DNA of 64,000 bases. Source: Ignavibacteriaceae bacterium (lineage in GTDB: Bacteria; Bacteroidota; Ignavibacteria; Ignavibacteriales; Ignavibacteriaceae). Each line of letters starts with the position of its first letter. Within the stretch, counting starts at the first letter, position 1. Of this stretch, positions 36,496 to 44,547 are shown one piece after another. A program made the translations under genes and the position numbers. Location: positions 97,662 to 161,661 of the forward strand of contig WBUK01000005.1 of the NCBI GenBank assembly GCA_008933765.1, given 5' to 3'. The notes under the pieces are model-generated. The model had not been told where the DNA came from. It worked only from the letters and a program-made list of their open reading frames with translations, and searched no databases.

Positions 36496-36575
36496 GCAAC
36501 TTAAGATTACCCGGATACCGTGAAAAGTGCAACATGCAATTTCTGACCCGCCCGGTAAAGATTAGATTAAGTTGC
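36496..36575. promoter_or_regulatory. Divergent late-promoter region with inverted GCAACTTAA/TTAAGTTGC boxes
   Basis: The 129 bases between the divergent gpI-like gene (minus) and the head module (plus) contain a 9-bp inverted repeat, GCAACTTAA at 36496-36504 and TTAAGTTGC at 36567-36575, 62 bases apart. It may be where the activator (for example the Mor-like protein) switches on both late operons. Position and symmetry only. Confidence 0.45.
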
Positions 36576-36600
36576 GTTTTCTCAATTTTATGGAACAAAT

Positions 36601-36915
36601 ATGGCTCAACTCTCATTCTTTCCGGAACTGCTTAAGAACGGATCACCCATCGTTGTGGTTGCCGGAATACTTTTTGCAATTTGGTTATACTCTTCAAAGG
36701 CTTATCTGCAACTGTATAAGTCACAGATGAAACAAATGAACGATAATTTGTTAAACATGATGGAATATCACACTGAAAGCAATAAACAGATATTGGTTGA
36801 GTTAACCAGATATATCCATGAAGATCATAAAATAAAACTAATGATCAATGAAACCCTCAGCAGGATGGAGGTTAAAATTGATAATCTTAAGGACATAGTG
36901 AAAAATGAACGGTAG
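36601..36915 (+). CDS. Small membrane-anchored coiled-coil phage protein
   Basis: The 104-residue protein has a membrane segment at about residues 15-30 (IVVVAGILFAIWLY) and then a long amphipathic helix to the C-terminus. It opens the plus-strand head operon and overlaps the next gene by 11 bases. Small membrane proteins with this layout occur before terminase genes in some phages; function unknown. Confidence 0.55.
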   Translation: MAQLSFFPELLKNGSPIVVVAGILFAIWLYSSKAYLQLYKSQMKQMNDNLLNMMEYHTESNKQILVELTRYIHEDHKIKLMINETLSRMEVKIDNLKDIVKNER

Positions 36916-37156
36916 AAGAACCCTAATAATTGGCAAATATCAGGAACTTAAATCCTCTCTCAGGAAAAAATCGTTAACCGTAACCACTTTTAGACAGAGA
37001 CTTGCAGAGGAAATCGACCCATTGTTCAGGGAGTTCGAGCAAATAGATTTTGAGAAAGTAGAAAACTTTGTGAGCACTCTAAAAACCTTACAGCAGGATA
37101 TTATTGAAATCAAAGAGAAAATGGACGAGATTGATGAAACCTACAAAATTGAATAA
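36905..37156 (+). CDS. Small coiled-coil phage protein
   Basis: The 83-residue, charged, helix-rich product starts with a basic region (MNGRRTLIIGKYQELKSSLRKK) and ends in an acidic helix. It overlaps its neighbours on both sides (11 and 23 bases). It is in the position of Mu gp26/gp27-type proteins; no domain was recognised. Confidence 0.5.
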   Translation: MNGRRTLIIGKYQELKSSLRKKSLTVTTFRQRLAEEIDPLFREFEQIDFEKVENFVSTLKTLQQDIIEIKEKMDEIDETYKIE

Positions 37157-37565
37157 AGAGCAGGTAAAAGCAGAAGCTTTTGAGTACTATGTCAAAAAAG
37201 GAATGTCAATCGACACTATATTCAGAATACTCCCGGAGGGTTGTGTAAGTCGGAAAACTTTATTTAATTGGAAAGAAAGGGGGGAATGGGATCAGGCAAA
37301 AGTAAAATTTTTTAACCGTGCCAAGGGCTTTGATGAAACACTTTGGGGGTTGGCCGAAATCTACGCCGAAGCGGCCAGGGAGAACCCAGACCCGCAACTG
37401 GCTTATTCTATCTCATCTTTGGTAACTGCACTGATGAATAATAAAAAACTAAAATCTGCAATTTCAGATGAACTTAAAGAGAGTGAAGGTGAACAGAAAA
37501 AGAGTTCAAATATCTCCAAGGAAACTCTTGCGAAGATTCACGAACTACTCGGTTTGAAATCGTAA
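37134..37565 (+). CDS. Terminase small-subunit-like protein
   Basis: The start is taken as the ATG at 37134, giving 143 residues. The N-terminal half resembles a DNA-binding domain of phage small terminase/DUF1804 type (AFEYYVKKGMSIDTIFRILPEGCVSRKTLFNWKERGEWDQAK), a helix-turn-helix followed by WKERGEW. A helical oligomerisation-like part follows. It lies about 110 bases upstream of the large terminase gene. Role inferred: DNA recognition for packaging. Confidence 0.65.
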   Translation: MKPTKLNKEQVKAEAFEYYVKKGMSIDTIFRILPEGCVSRKTLFNWKERGEWDQAKVKFFNRAKGFDETLWGLAEIYAEAARENPDPQLAYSISSLVTALMNNKKLKSAISDELKESEGEQKKSSNISKETLAKIHELLGLKS

Positions 37566-37673
37566 AAATCCATTCTAAGCGACGATCTTTTCAGAATGAT
37601 AAGATTATATGGCTTTAAAATAGTTAAACGATTTTAAACGGGTGTGAAACGTTTTTAAATGGGTATAGGCTAT

Positions 37674-39086
37674 ATGACCAAGATAAAAAAACAGTCCGCA
37701 GAGAGCGGAAACAAGCAACCTCCCTATTTTCTCCCTTATCAGGTTGAATGGCTAAAAAACAGAGACAGAGTAAAAATTTGGGAGAAATCCCGGAGAATTG
37801 GGGCAACTTATGTCCAAGCCTATGAAGATGTCGAAGATTGTATTACCAAAAAAGTGCCCTCCGTTTGGTTTTCCAGTGCTGATGAATCAGCCGCAAGAGA
37901 ATATATTTATTATTGTGCTATGTGGGCAAAACTATTTCAAGTCGTGGCACAAGACGCGGGGGAAGAAGCGCTTGATGGAGAAAAGGATATAAAAGTGTTC
38001 TTTATTCAGTTTGCCAACGGAACGCGCATTAATGCCCTTTCATCAAATCCCAAGGCGTTTCGCTCAAAGGGGGGGAAAGTAATTTTAGATGAGTTCGCCT
38101 TTCACAAAAATGCAAGGGAACTATGGTCAGCTGCAAAACCTGCAACAACCTGGGGGTTTCCTTTACGCATTTTATCAACCCATAATGGCAAAAACTGCCT
38201 TTACTATGAATTTGTGCACGCCGCCAAAAGGAACGGATGGTGGAAGCAAACTACTACCATCCAAACTGCCGTAAGTCAAGGGCTTGCTGATAAGATTCTG
38301 GGAAGAAGTCTTTCTGATAAGGAAAGACTTGAGTGGATTGATCAAGAGGAAAAAAATTGCTCTGATATACATACCTGGAATCAGGAATATTGTTGTATAG
38401 CGATAGATGAGACCACTGCTTTTCTGCCTTATGACCTCATTGCGGCTTGTGAAAATGAGAGTTGCGGGCACTCTTTGAGTGCTACGCCGGAAACTATTGC
38501 ACAGCTTACTAATAAATCGGACTCACTTTTCATCGGGATGGATATAGGAAGAAAAAAAGACCTTTCAGTTATCTGGGTTGGTCAGGATGTTGCAGGCTTT
38601 ATCATTACACTTGGCGTCTGGGTAATGGAGAGAACGCCGTTTCACATCCAAAAGTCTCTACTGTTTAGCCTGTTAAACCTCCCACAAGTCAGAAGAGTAT
38701 GTATCGACGAAACAGGAATAGGCATCCAGATTGCCGAGGAAGCCCGATTTGCCTTTGGGTCTAAAGTCGAACCGGTCTGGTTCACCGGCAGAGCAAAGGA
38801 GGAGATAGCATTTCAGTTGCTGCGAAAATTTGAGGATCGGCATATAGCAATTCCTGCCAATGATGACATCAGAAATGATTTACACAGCATACAAAAAATC
38901 ACCACCGCTGCGGGTAACATAAGATTCGATCAGGCAGCCGGTAATAATGTGGTAGGACATGCTGACAGATTTTGGGCGCTTGGGCTGATGGTTCATGCTG
39001 CCTGCTCCACACCGGCAGCATTTTTCCCGATCACCGGAAAAAAAAGAGAGTCAAAACAACTTCTAAAAGGATACTTCAATGGCTAA
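37674..39086 (+). CDS. Terminase large subunit (Mu gp28-like)
   Basis: The ATG at 37674 gives 470 residues. The N-terminal ATPase has a Walker A-like segment KSRRIGATYVQAY (about residue 40) and Walker B KVILDEFAFH (about 135). The C-terminal nuclease begins FIGMDIGRKKDLSVIW, with acidic metal ligands, and ends in the VVGHADRFWALGLMVHA region. It packages phage DNA into procapsids in Mu-like phages by headful cutting. It overlaps the portal gene by 8 bases. Confidence 0.85.
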   Translation: MTKIKKQSAESGNKQPPYFLPYQVEWLKNRDRVKIWEKSRRIGATYVQAYEDVEDCITKKVPSVWFSSADESAAREYIYYCAMWAKLFQVVAQDAGEEALDGEKDIKVFFIQFANGTRINALSSNPKAFRSKGGKVILDEFAFHKNARELWSAAKPATTWGFPLRILSTHNGKNCLYYEFVHAAKRNGWWKQTTTIQTAVSQGLADKILGRSLSDKERLEWIDQEEKNCSDIHTWNQEYCCIAIDETTAFLPYDLIAACENESCGHSLSATPETIAQLTNKSDSLFIGMDIGRKKDLSVIWVGQDVAGFIITLGVWVMERTPFHIQKSLLFSLLNLPQVRRVCIDETGIGIQIAEEARFAFGSKVEPVWFTGRAKEEIAFQLLRKFEDRHIAIPANDDIRNDLHSIQKITTAAGNIRFDQAAGNNVVGHADRFWALGLMVHAACSTPAAFFPITGKKRESKQLLKGYFNG

Positions 39087-40479
39087 GAACTTAGAAAAAC
39101 ATATCGCTCAGATGTCTTACTCACAAATACAGAAACTTTTGCCAGACCCCGATAAGATTCTGCAGAGAGCGGGAAAAGGTTTAGAAGCCTATCGCGACCT
39201 AATGGTTGACGAACATCTTTATAGCGTACGGCAGCAGAGGGAGTTAAAGCTCCAAAGCATGCAATGGGAGCTTTACCGTTCGGAGGCAGCGGATGCCGTT
39301 TATAATCTGGTTAACGACTGTTTAAAGAATCTTAAAATTTACGAGTTAATAAAATACATTCTGGACGCCAGGTTTATGGGTACCGCGATTATTGAGATAA
39401 TTTGGGGGCAAAAAAAAGGGTATTGGGTGCCTGTGCAACTTGAGCCAAAACCAATTGAGTGGTTTAAATTAAAACCTGATCTGTCATGGCGGATGTATCT
39501 TCCTCAAAATGGTGCCCAGAATTTTAATGGAGAGGGTGAATCACTGCCTGATTATAAATTTCTTATAATCCAAAATTCAGCCGATCCACTATCACCCTAT
39601 GGTGAAAAAATATTAAAAAGATGTTTCTGGCCCGTAACATTAAAAAGAGGAGGGCTGAAGTTTTGGGCAAAATATACTGAAAAATACGGGATGCCCCAAT
39701 GGATTGGAAAACTCCCCCCGGGTACCCCACAAGAAAGCATTGACAAATTAGGAGATGTCCTTGAATTGCTTTTTGATGACGGTGTGGCTGTGATCCCGGC
39801 AGATGGTTCTGTTGAGCCAATGAATCCAAACGCCTCAGCAAACTCCGAAAACTATGAAAAGTACCTTTCTCACCTTGAAAATGCAATTTCCAAAGCAGTT
39901 TTGACGCAAACTTTGACAACGCAGCTCGGTGATACCGGAAGCTATAGCGCAACCCAATCGCACGCTAACACCCTTGAAGATATCGCAAAAGCTGATGCGC
40001 AATTTGTCAGCGAAGCAATTGGCACCCTTATCAGATATATCGTTGAACTGAATTTCTCAGATATTCCCGATGATTTACCCAAATTTGTTATGTTTTTTGA
40101 GGACGAGGTAGATAAGGTAATAGCTGATCGTGATAAGATTCTCACTGAGATGGGGCTAAAGCTTAATAAGGCTTACTTTGCCAGGACATACAACCTTCAA
40201 GAGGATGAGTTTGAAATTGAGCCGGTAAAAAGTGCATCTGCAGAGTTTGCGGAAGGCTCACCCGGGAGCGCATTTACACCACCGGCGCCACTTAATGATT
40301 TGTCGGCTACGCTTATCAACGCCGCAGTCGCGAAAATTCAGGAGTTTTCCTCTTTTGATGAATTGCTTGAAAATCTCGACAAGTTGTATTCTGCGTTGGA
40401 TGTTGTGAAAATCAGAGAAGCACTCGCAAAAGAAAGTTTGGCAGCGCAAATAAAAGGCTCAGCAGATGCTAACGGATGA
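39079..40479 (+). CDS. Mu gp29-like portal protein (DUF935)
   Basis: The 466-residue protein matches DUF935 portal proteins: FMGTAIIEIIWGQKKGYWVPVQLEPKPIEWF, FLIIQNSADPLSPYGEKILKRCFWPVTLKRGGLKFWAKYTEKYGMPQW and GKLPPGTPQ. It forms the dodecameric DNA channel at the capsid vertex. It sits between terminase and F-like genes with short overlaps on both sides, as in Mu. Confidence 0.88.
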   Translation: MAKNLEKHIAQMSYSQIQKLLPDPDKILQRAGKGLEAYRDLMVDEHLYSVRQQRELKLQSMQWELYRSEAADAVYNLVNDCLKNLKIYELIKYILDARFMGTAIIEIIWGQKKGYWVPVQLEPKPIEWFKLKPDLSWRMYLPQNGAQNFNGEGESLPDYKFLIIQNSADPLSPYGEKILKRCFWPVTLKRGGLKFWAKYTEKYGMPQWIGKLPPGTPQESIDKLGDVLELLFDDGVAVIPADGSVEPMNPNASANSENYEKYLSHLENAISKAVLTQTLTTQLGDTGSYSATQSHANTLEDIAKADAQFVSEAIGTLIRYIVELNFSDIPDDLPKFVMFFEDEVDKVIADRDKILTEMGLKLNKAYFARTYNLQEDEFEIEPVKSASAEFAEGSPGSAFTPPAPLNDLSATLINAAVAKIQEFSSFDELLENLDKLYSALDVVKIREALAKESLAAQIKGSADANG

Positions 40480-41716
40480 TATCTTTAATTTTAGTTTTGA
40501 CCTTGAACCTGAAGAGGTGGTAAAATATTTAAAAGATAAAGGAATCCAAACCTCTTACAATTGGTATGAACTGTGGCAGTCTGCCAACAACCATTCTTTT
40601 ACAGTTGCGAAGGTGCTTCAAACAGATCTGCTTGCCCAGATTCAAAACAGCATGGTTAAAGCAATCAGTTCAGGTCAAACTATAGAAGAGTGGAAAAGAC
40701 AGATTCGTCCTGAGTTGATTCAGAACGGCTGGTGGGGCGAGGTAAAGGCTTCAGATATACCCGGATTCGACCAAAGCAAATACCCAAATATCGATCCAAA
40801 TAAAACAGTGCAATTAGGATCGAATAAAAGACTAAAAACTATCTTTTACACAAACCGGACTGTTGCGTATTCACAGGCAAGATATAAAACACTCATCGAT
40901 AACTCAAAAAACCGCCCTTTCTGGCAGTATATAGCCGTTGAAGATTCAAGAACCAGAGACTCCCACATGGCTCTCTCGGGCAAGGTTTGGCGCTTTGATG
41001 ATCCTGTTTGGGATGTAATATTTCCCCCGAATGACTGGGGGTGCAGATGTACAGTGAGAGCACTTTCGCAGGCTCAATTAAATGAGGAAAATCTTTCACT
41101 TGCCTCACCACCATCTCAAAATGAAATTTCTGCAAGCGTTAAGCAGGAATGGGCGTACAATAGTGGCTCCACTAATCTTGGCTTAGCGGGTGCCTTCTGG
41201 GATGCTTATCGAAATTTGGCAGGCGAAGCACTTAAGGAAACCGCTCTGAAAATGTTGGTTAATTCAACTCAGTGGAAAGAAATGTTAAGAGAGTACACCG
41301 AAAGGGCGCTTAACCCCAAAATTATCAACGGTAAACCTTACATCGATAATAGCCAATTTGCTGTCGGTTTCCTGTCAGATACCCAAATAAAGAAAATGGA
41401 ATCAGTCGGTGTCTATCCTAAAACCGGAATATTAACTGTTTCCGTTAAGGAGATTATTCACTCGATTAAACCGGATCAGGGCAAGCGGGTATCGTTAACA
41501 GTTGAACAATTTTTGGAGGAACTGAAGGTACTTCAGAATGAGACATTTTTATTTGACAGTCAAAATAACAGGTTTATTTTATTCAACAGTGAAACAAATA
41601 CGAAGTTCATCCTGGCGATTAATTATGCTAAAAAAGGCAGGTTTTACAACCAGATACTGACATTTTATAAAAAGGAATTGTATGACACAAGCAGAAAAAG
41701 TGTTATTGTATTATAA
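40466..41716 (+). CDS. Mu F-like minor head protein with PBECR-like C-terminal domain
   Basis: The first about 280 residues resemble Mu gpF/gp30: RTVAYSQARYKTLID, WQYIAVEDSRTRDSHMALSGKVW and VIFPPNDWGCRCTVRALS. The remaining about 120 residues (from NGKPYIDNSQFAVG) are additional; VGVYPKTGILTVSVKEIIHSIK and RFYNQILTFYKKELYD resemble the PBECR nuclease-like domains described as C-terminal fusions of phage F proteins. Catalytic residues cannot be assigned with confidence. If real, it could be injected with the DNA to act on incoming competitors. Confidence 0.75.
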   Translation: MLTDDIFNFSFDLEPEEVVKYLKDKGIQTSYNWYELWQSANNHSFTVAKVLQTDLLAQIQNSMVKAISSGQTIEEWKRQIRPELIQNGWWGEVKASDIPGFDQSKYPNIDPNKTVQLGSNKRLKTIFYTNRTVAYSQARYKTLIDNSKNRPFWQYIAVEDSRTRDSHMALSGKVWRFDDPVWDVIFPPNDWGCRCTVRALSQAQLNEENLSLASPPSQNEISASVKQEWAYNSGSTNLGLAGAFWDAYRNLAGEALKETALKMLVNSTQWKEMLREYTERALNPKIINGKPYIDNSQFAVGFLSDTQIKKMESVGVYPKTGILTVSVKEIIHSIKPDQGKRVSLTVEQFLEELKVLQNETFLFDSQNNRFILFNSETNTKFILAINYAKKGRFYNQILTFYKKELYDTSRKSVIVL

Positions 41717-41837
41717 TATAGTTGCGATATGGGAGGCCGGCAGTCCCTCCATACAGAGCCTTACATCCCGATACATCGGGAGACTCCCGGCAAGCGACGC
41801 CGAAAATTTCTTGCTGTCACATCGCAAAACCGAGTAA
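41682..41837 (+). CDS. Small phage protein of 51 residues
   Basis: This 51-codon frame (MTQAEKVLLYYNIVAIWEAG and onward) starts inside the end of the F-like gene and ends 5 bases before the G-like start. It has an N-terminal helix, no known domain, and its overlap with the neighbour suggests coupled translation. Confidence 0.5.
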   Translation: MTQAEKVLLYYNIVAIWEAGSPSIQSLTSRYIGRLPASDAENFLLSHRKTE

Positions 41838-41842
41838 TTAAG

Positions 41843-42409
41843 TTGCAAGATAATAAATTTATTGAAATCATCAAGAACATGAAAGATAAAACCGGCGATC
41901 TTACATCGCTGCATCAACTTATTGCCGGTGAAATGGACGATGCAGTGCACAGAAACTTCCGCCGCGAACAAGCCGGAGATGAAGGAGAAAAGTGGAAACC
42001 GCTTGCTAAATCTACCCTGCAAAACCGTAAAACAAAACGCATAAAGATACTCCAAAGAAGAGGAGCCGGAGGAGGTCTTTTAGGCTCGATTATAACAACA
42101 TACAACAAGGACTATGCAGAGATAGGAACGAATCTTCAATATGCCGCTATCCATCAGTTCGGTGGTGTAATCAATAAAGCTGCGAAGTCCGAAACCTTCA
42201 TACGAAAAAGATGGAAAAAGGACAAATTTAACAAAAAGGGGGATTTAATTCACAAAAAAGGTCAGTTCCGAAGAGGCACTTCAGGAGGCAAAGGATTTAC
42301 TTTCAGAGCACATTCAATAATTATCCCTGCAAGACCCTATATTGCGCTAACTGAGAAAAACCACAGAATAATTGTTTCCGAAATAGCACGCTTCATTGGT
42401 GGATTATAA
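41843..42409 (+). CDS. Mu G-like virion morphogenesis protein
   Basis: A TTG start at 41843 gives about 188 residues; longer in-frame sequence upstream overlaps the small gene and is judged untranslated. The region GDEGEKWKPLAKSTLQNRKTKRIKILQRRGAGGGLLGSIITTYNKDYAEIGTNLQYAAIHQFGG is diagnostic of phage virion morphogenesis (gpG/tail completion) proteins. It acts in joining or completing heads and tails. It is the last gene of the head operon, followed by the terminator at 42416. Confidence 0.8.
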   Translation: MQDNKFIEIIKNMKDKTGDLTSLHQLIAGEMDDAVHRNFRREQAGDEGEKWKPLAKSTLQNRKTKRIKILQRRGAGGGLLGSIITTYNKDYAEIGTNLQYAAIHQFGGVINKAAKSETFIRKRWKKDKFNKKGDLIHKKGQFRRGTSGGKGFTFRAHSIIIPARPYIALTEKNHRIIVSEIARFIGGL

Positions 42410-42415
42410 ATAAAA

Positions 42416-42440
42416 GAGGCTGCTCATTTGAGACAGCCTC
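42416..42440. terminator. Terminator between convergent head and early operons
   Basis: A GAGGCTG/CAGCCTC stem with an internally paired CTCATTTGAG loop lies between two convergent stops at 42409 and 42468. TTTTATTT follows on the minus strand. It could serve both directions. Confidence 0.6.
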
Positions 42441-42467
42441 CGGCAGGGTTTGAAATGTAAAAAAAGT

Positions 42468-42755
42468 TTAATCGAATAAAGTCGGGCCCTTTTTCTCTTT
42501 CAGGGTAGCATACACAAATCTTTGAGATACTTCAAGCACGCGTGCTATGTGAGAAGGGGTGTATTTGTGACGGTTCATTCTGATCCACCACTTTTTTGCC
42601 GAGTACAAAGGCGCATTGGAAAAAAGAACGCTGGTCTTCCGAAAACGGTCGTATAATTCAATAGCTTTCTCTTTCCCGACAATCTGAGCGATTTCCTTAA
42701 AATCCTCTCCAAACTCATTCAAAGGTACTTCTTCATACCAGCGTTCATTTTTCAT
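42468..42755 (-). CDS. Mor/C-like transcription activator
   Basis: The 95-residue protein fits the Mor family: an N-terminal dimerisation part (FKEIAQIVGKEKAIELYDRFRKTSVLFSNAP) and a C-terminal helix-turn-helix (YTPSHIARVLEVSQRFVYATLKEKK). Mor activates the middle/late promoters of Mu-like phages. It overlaps the Gam-GemA gene by 4 bases and is the last gene of the early operon, the expected place for the switch protein. A candidate target is the divergent late-promoter region near 36496-36575. Confidence 0.6.
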   Translation of the reverse strand: MKNERWYEEVPLNEFGEDFKEIAQIVGKEKAIELYDRFRKTSVLFSNAPLYSAKKWWIRMNRHKYTPSHIARVLEVSQRFVYATLKEKKGPTLFD

Positions 42756-43381
42756 AAAGCTTCAATTGCCTTCTTTAGTTTTCGTATCTGATACACTGTT
42801 AACCATTCTATCCTGTCAACTCCTGTAATCCGTTTTGTAAATGCCGAAAGTGCCTGCCGGGTCTTCACACGGGCTTTTGTCATCCATAACCCTTCGATCA
42901 TCCTGAGTTGTGCAGTTGTTGCATGGTTACCGGTTCCGCTGTCGTTCCCGCGTAAACGGTTATCTTTAAGCTTCCACCCCAACTTCTCCAGTCCTTTCAT
43001 TAAGGTGGAAAACTGGCGGGCGCTTAGGTCTTTTGCTGTTTGCACGCCGTATTGGCTTAACAGCTCCCTGTATTCATCCTCAGTAAAACCAAGCCGGGAA
43101 GTGGCGGTGCGGAAACCCACCACACCGGAGGGGAACTCTAAACTCTTTTTCTTCTGGAACTCTGCCTTGTTGGCAAGGCAAAAGGCTTCTATCTCTTTTT
43201 GCAGGTTCTCGATTTTCCCGCGATGTTCGGCGGTATCCTGCTCGAAATTCTCGCGCAAGGATGTTATCCTTAAGTTTAGCGTCGCTTCTTTCTTTTGGAT
43301 TTCCGCGGTATAAAACGCTAAGTCAGTTAGGGCGCTTTCCAAGCTGTATGCCTGGCTTCCTGTTAGCCGTTTAATTTTCAT
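42752..43381 (-). CDS. Gam-like / GemA-like fusion protein
   Basis: Residues about 1-95 resemble the coiled-coil part of Mu Gam (ALTDLAFYTAEIQKKEATLNLRI through IENLQKEIEAFCLANKAEF and FPSGVVGFRTATS). Residues from about 95 on match GemA/DUF1018 (LGFTEDEYRELLSQYGV, then TTAQLRMIEGLWM and AFTKRITGVDRIEWLTVYQIRKLKKAIEAL). Gam binds DNA ends and blocks host nucleases; GemA modulates host gene expression. In Mu these are separate genes, so this looks like a natural fusion. Confidence 0.65.
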   Translation of the reverse strand: MKIKRLTGSQAYSLESALTDLAFYTAEIQKKEATLNLRITSLRENFEQDTAEHRGKIENLQKEIEAFCLANKAEFQKKKSLEFPSGVVGFRTATSRLGFTEDEYRELLSQYGVQTAKDLSARQFSTLMKGLEKLGWKLKDNRLRGNDSGTGNHATTAQLRMIEGLWMTKARVKTRQALSAFTKRITGVDRIEWLTVYQIRKLKKAIEAL

Positions 43382-43541
43382 TGTAGTCCTCGGGGGTTTT
43401 GGGTTTATAGATTTGTATTAATTTGCTTCGTAAAACACAGTTTTCTATCATTATGTCGTGCCACTTTGCAGCGCTTAAGACAGAGGAGATAAAAATGCCC
43501 AAAATAACTCCAATGCACATAGCTACTATTGTCCAAAACAT
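43371..43541 (-). CDS. Small single-span membrane protein, 56 residues
   Basis: The 56-residue product MFWTIVAMCIGVILGIFISS (N-terminus, a clear membrane helix), followed by a soluble tail, is not predicted by frame length alone. Its ATG overlaps the stop of the upstream gene as TGATG, and its stop overlaps the start of the fusion gene by 11 bases. Such tight coupling supports a real early gene; function unknown. Confidence 0.6.
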   Translation of the reverse strand: MFWTIVAMCIGVILGIFISSVLSAAKWHDIMIENCVLRSKLIQIYKPKTPEDYNEN

Positions 43542-43813
43542 CACACACCTCTCATTTCTGCGGTTGCTAATTTATTGGCAAAATATTCCGCCATTTCTTT
43601 TACTTCTTCATACTCCGCCCTTTCCCGGGTGGTGGCCTGTCCCGATTGCTCACGGCGCAGGATTTCGCGCCTAATAGTTAGCCTGTATTCTTCCACTGCC
43701 TGCCACACATTCTCAGCCTCATGGAACGCTTCAATACAAGCCTTCCCGAGCGCTTCAAATTTTGCTATTCGCCATTTTTCGGCATCAGCGATTATATTCT
43801 GGGTCATGTTCAA
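43541..43813 (-). CDS. Early phage protein, helix-rich, unknown
   Basis: The 90-residue charged, alpha-helical product (FEALGKACIEAFHEAENVWQAVEEYR) has no recognised domain. It overlaps the upstream gene by 29 bases and the small membrane gene downstream by one base. It belongs to the early operon that follows transposition genes. Confidence 0.5.
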   Translation of the reverse strand: MNMTQNIIADAEKWRIAKFEALGKACIEAFHEAENVWQAVEEYRLTIRREILRREQSGQATTRERAEYEEVKEMAEYFANKLATAEMRGV

Positions 43814-44540
43814 TCCTCCATGTTAAACTTTTTAATTCCTTCTCTAATTCACTTAGCTTCGCCCGGATCGCGTGTATCTTCTCCGGCTCTTCACGCAAGT
43901 TTGGGCATGCCAGCAACTGCTCAAATTTCGCCCGCATAAATCTGGCTTGCGTCAAGATAGAGCGGCTTTCGCGCATAAGGTCAAAGCCCGGTTCTTCATC
44001 ATCGGGTAAAGCAATCTTTGTTTCGCCCTCTAAAATCCGGGTTGCAAGTGCGTCGTACGACATATATCGCATTTCCTGTATTGTCATACTGCCTTTTTCT
44101 AAGATAAGCACGCCGGTATCGGTAAGCATTTTCATGCGTTCCGCCGGAATTTTGGATACAAGCAGGTATAGCTTTTTTATCCCAATATCCCACAACTCCG
44201 TAATGTACTCCCGTGTACTTTGTAACACCGGTGTTACATCTTCGGGCTTTCCGGTTAAAAGAAATACCCGGAAAGTGCTGTTAAGGTCTATGTTCATTGT
44301 CTGAACAAACACATCGGCAACACGCACATATCTGTAGGCCTGCATACGGTTAAACGGAAGGTATTTATTTATGTACTCGCTCTGGGTTTTACACCCAAGC
44401 TCAAGGTACAACTCCTCGTCGAAAATTCGTTTTAAGGCAAGAGCGGAAATAAACATCCCATTTACGGCGTAAGAGTGCAGCTTTTGAGCGGTTTCTGATA
44501 CCTTTCTTTGCGCTTCAACTAAAATATTCTCTTCATCCAT
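43785..44540 (-). CDS. Early phage protein, unknown
   Basis: The start at 44540 is chosen because it follows the MuB-like stop by 7 bases; further in-frame upstream sequence overlaps that gene. The 251-residue product carries a segment LGCKTQSEYINKYLPFNRMQAYRYVRVADVF that resembles a DNA-binding-type sequence in phage early proteins, plus many charged helices. It lies between the MuB-like ATPase gene and the short early genes. No precise function can be assigned. Confidence 0.55.
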   Translation of the reverse strand: MDEENILVEAQRKVSETAQKLHSYAVNGMFISALALKRIFDEELYLELGCKTQSEYINKYLPFNRMQAYRYVRVADVFVQTMNIDLNSTFRVFLLTGKPEDVTPVLQSTREYITELWDIGIKKLYLLVSKIPAERMKMLTDTGVLILEKGSMTIQEMRYMSYDALATRILEGETKIALPDDEEPGFDLMRESRSILTQARFMRAKFEQLLACPNLREEPEKIHAIRAKLSELEKELKSLTWRIEHDPEYNR

Positions 44541-44547
44541 TTCACAC

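Noticed and set aside
42468..42755. Possibility that the Mor-like gene is a resolvase or integrase accessory
   Set aside because: The helix-turn-helix at the C-terminus and the place at the end of the early operon fit Mor better; no recombinase motif is present.
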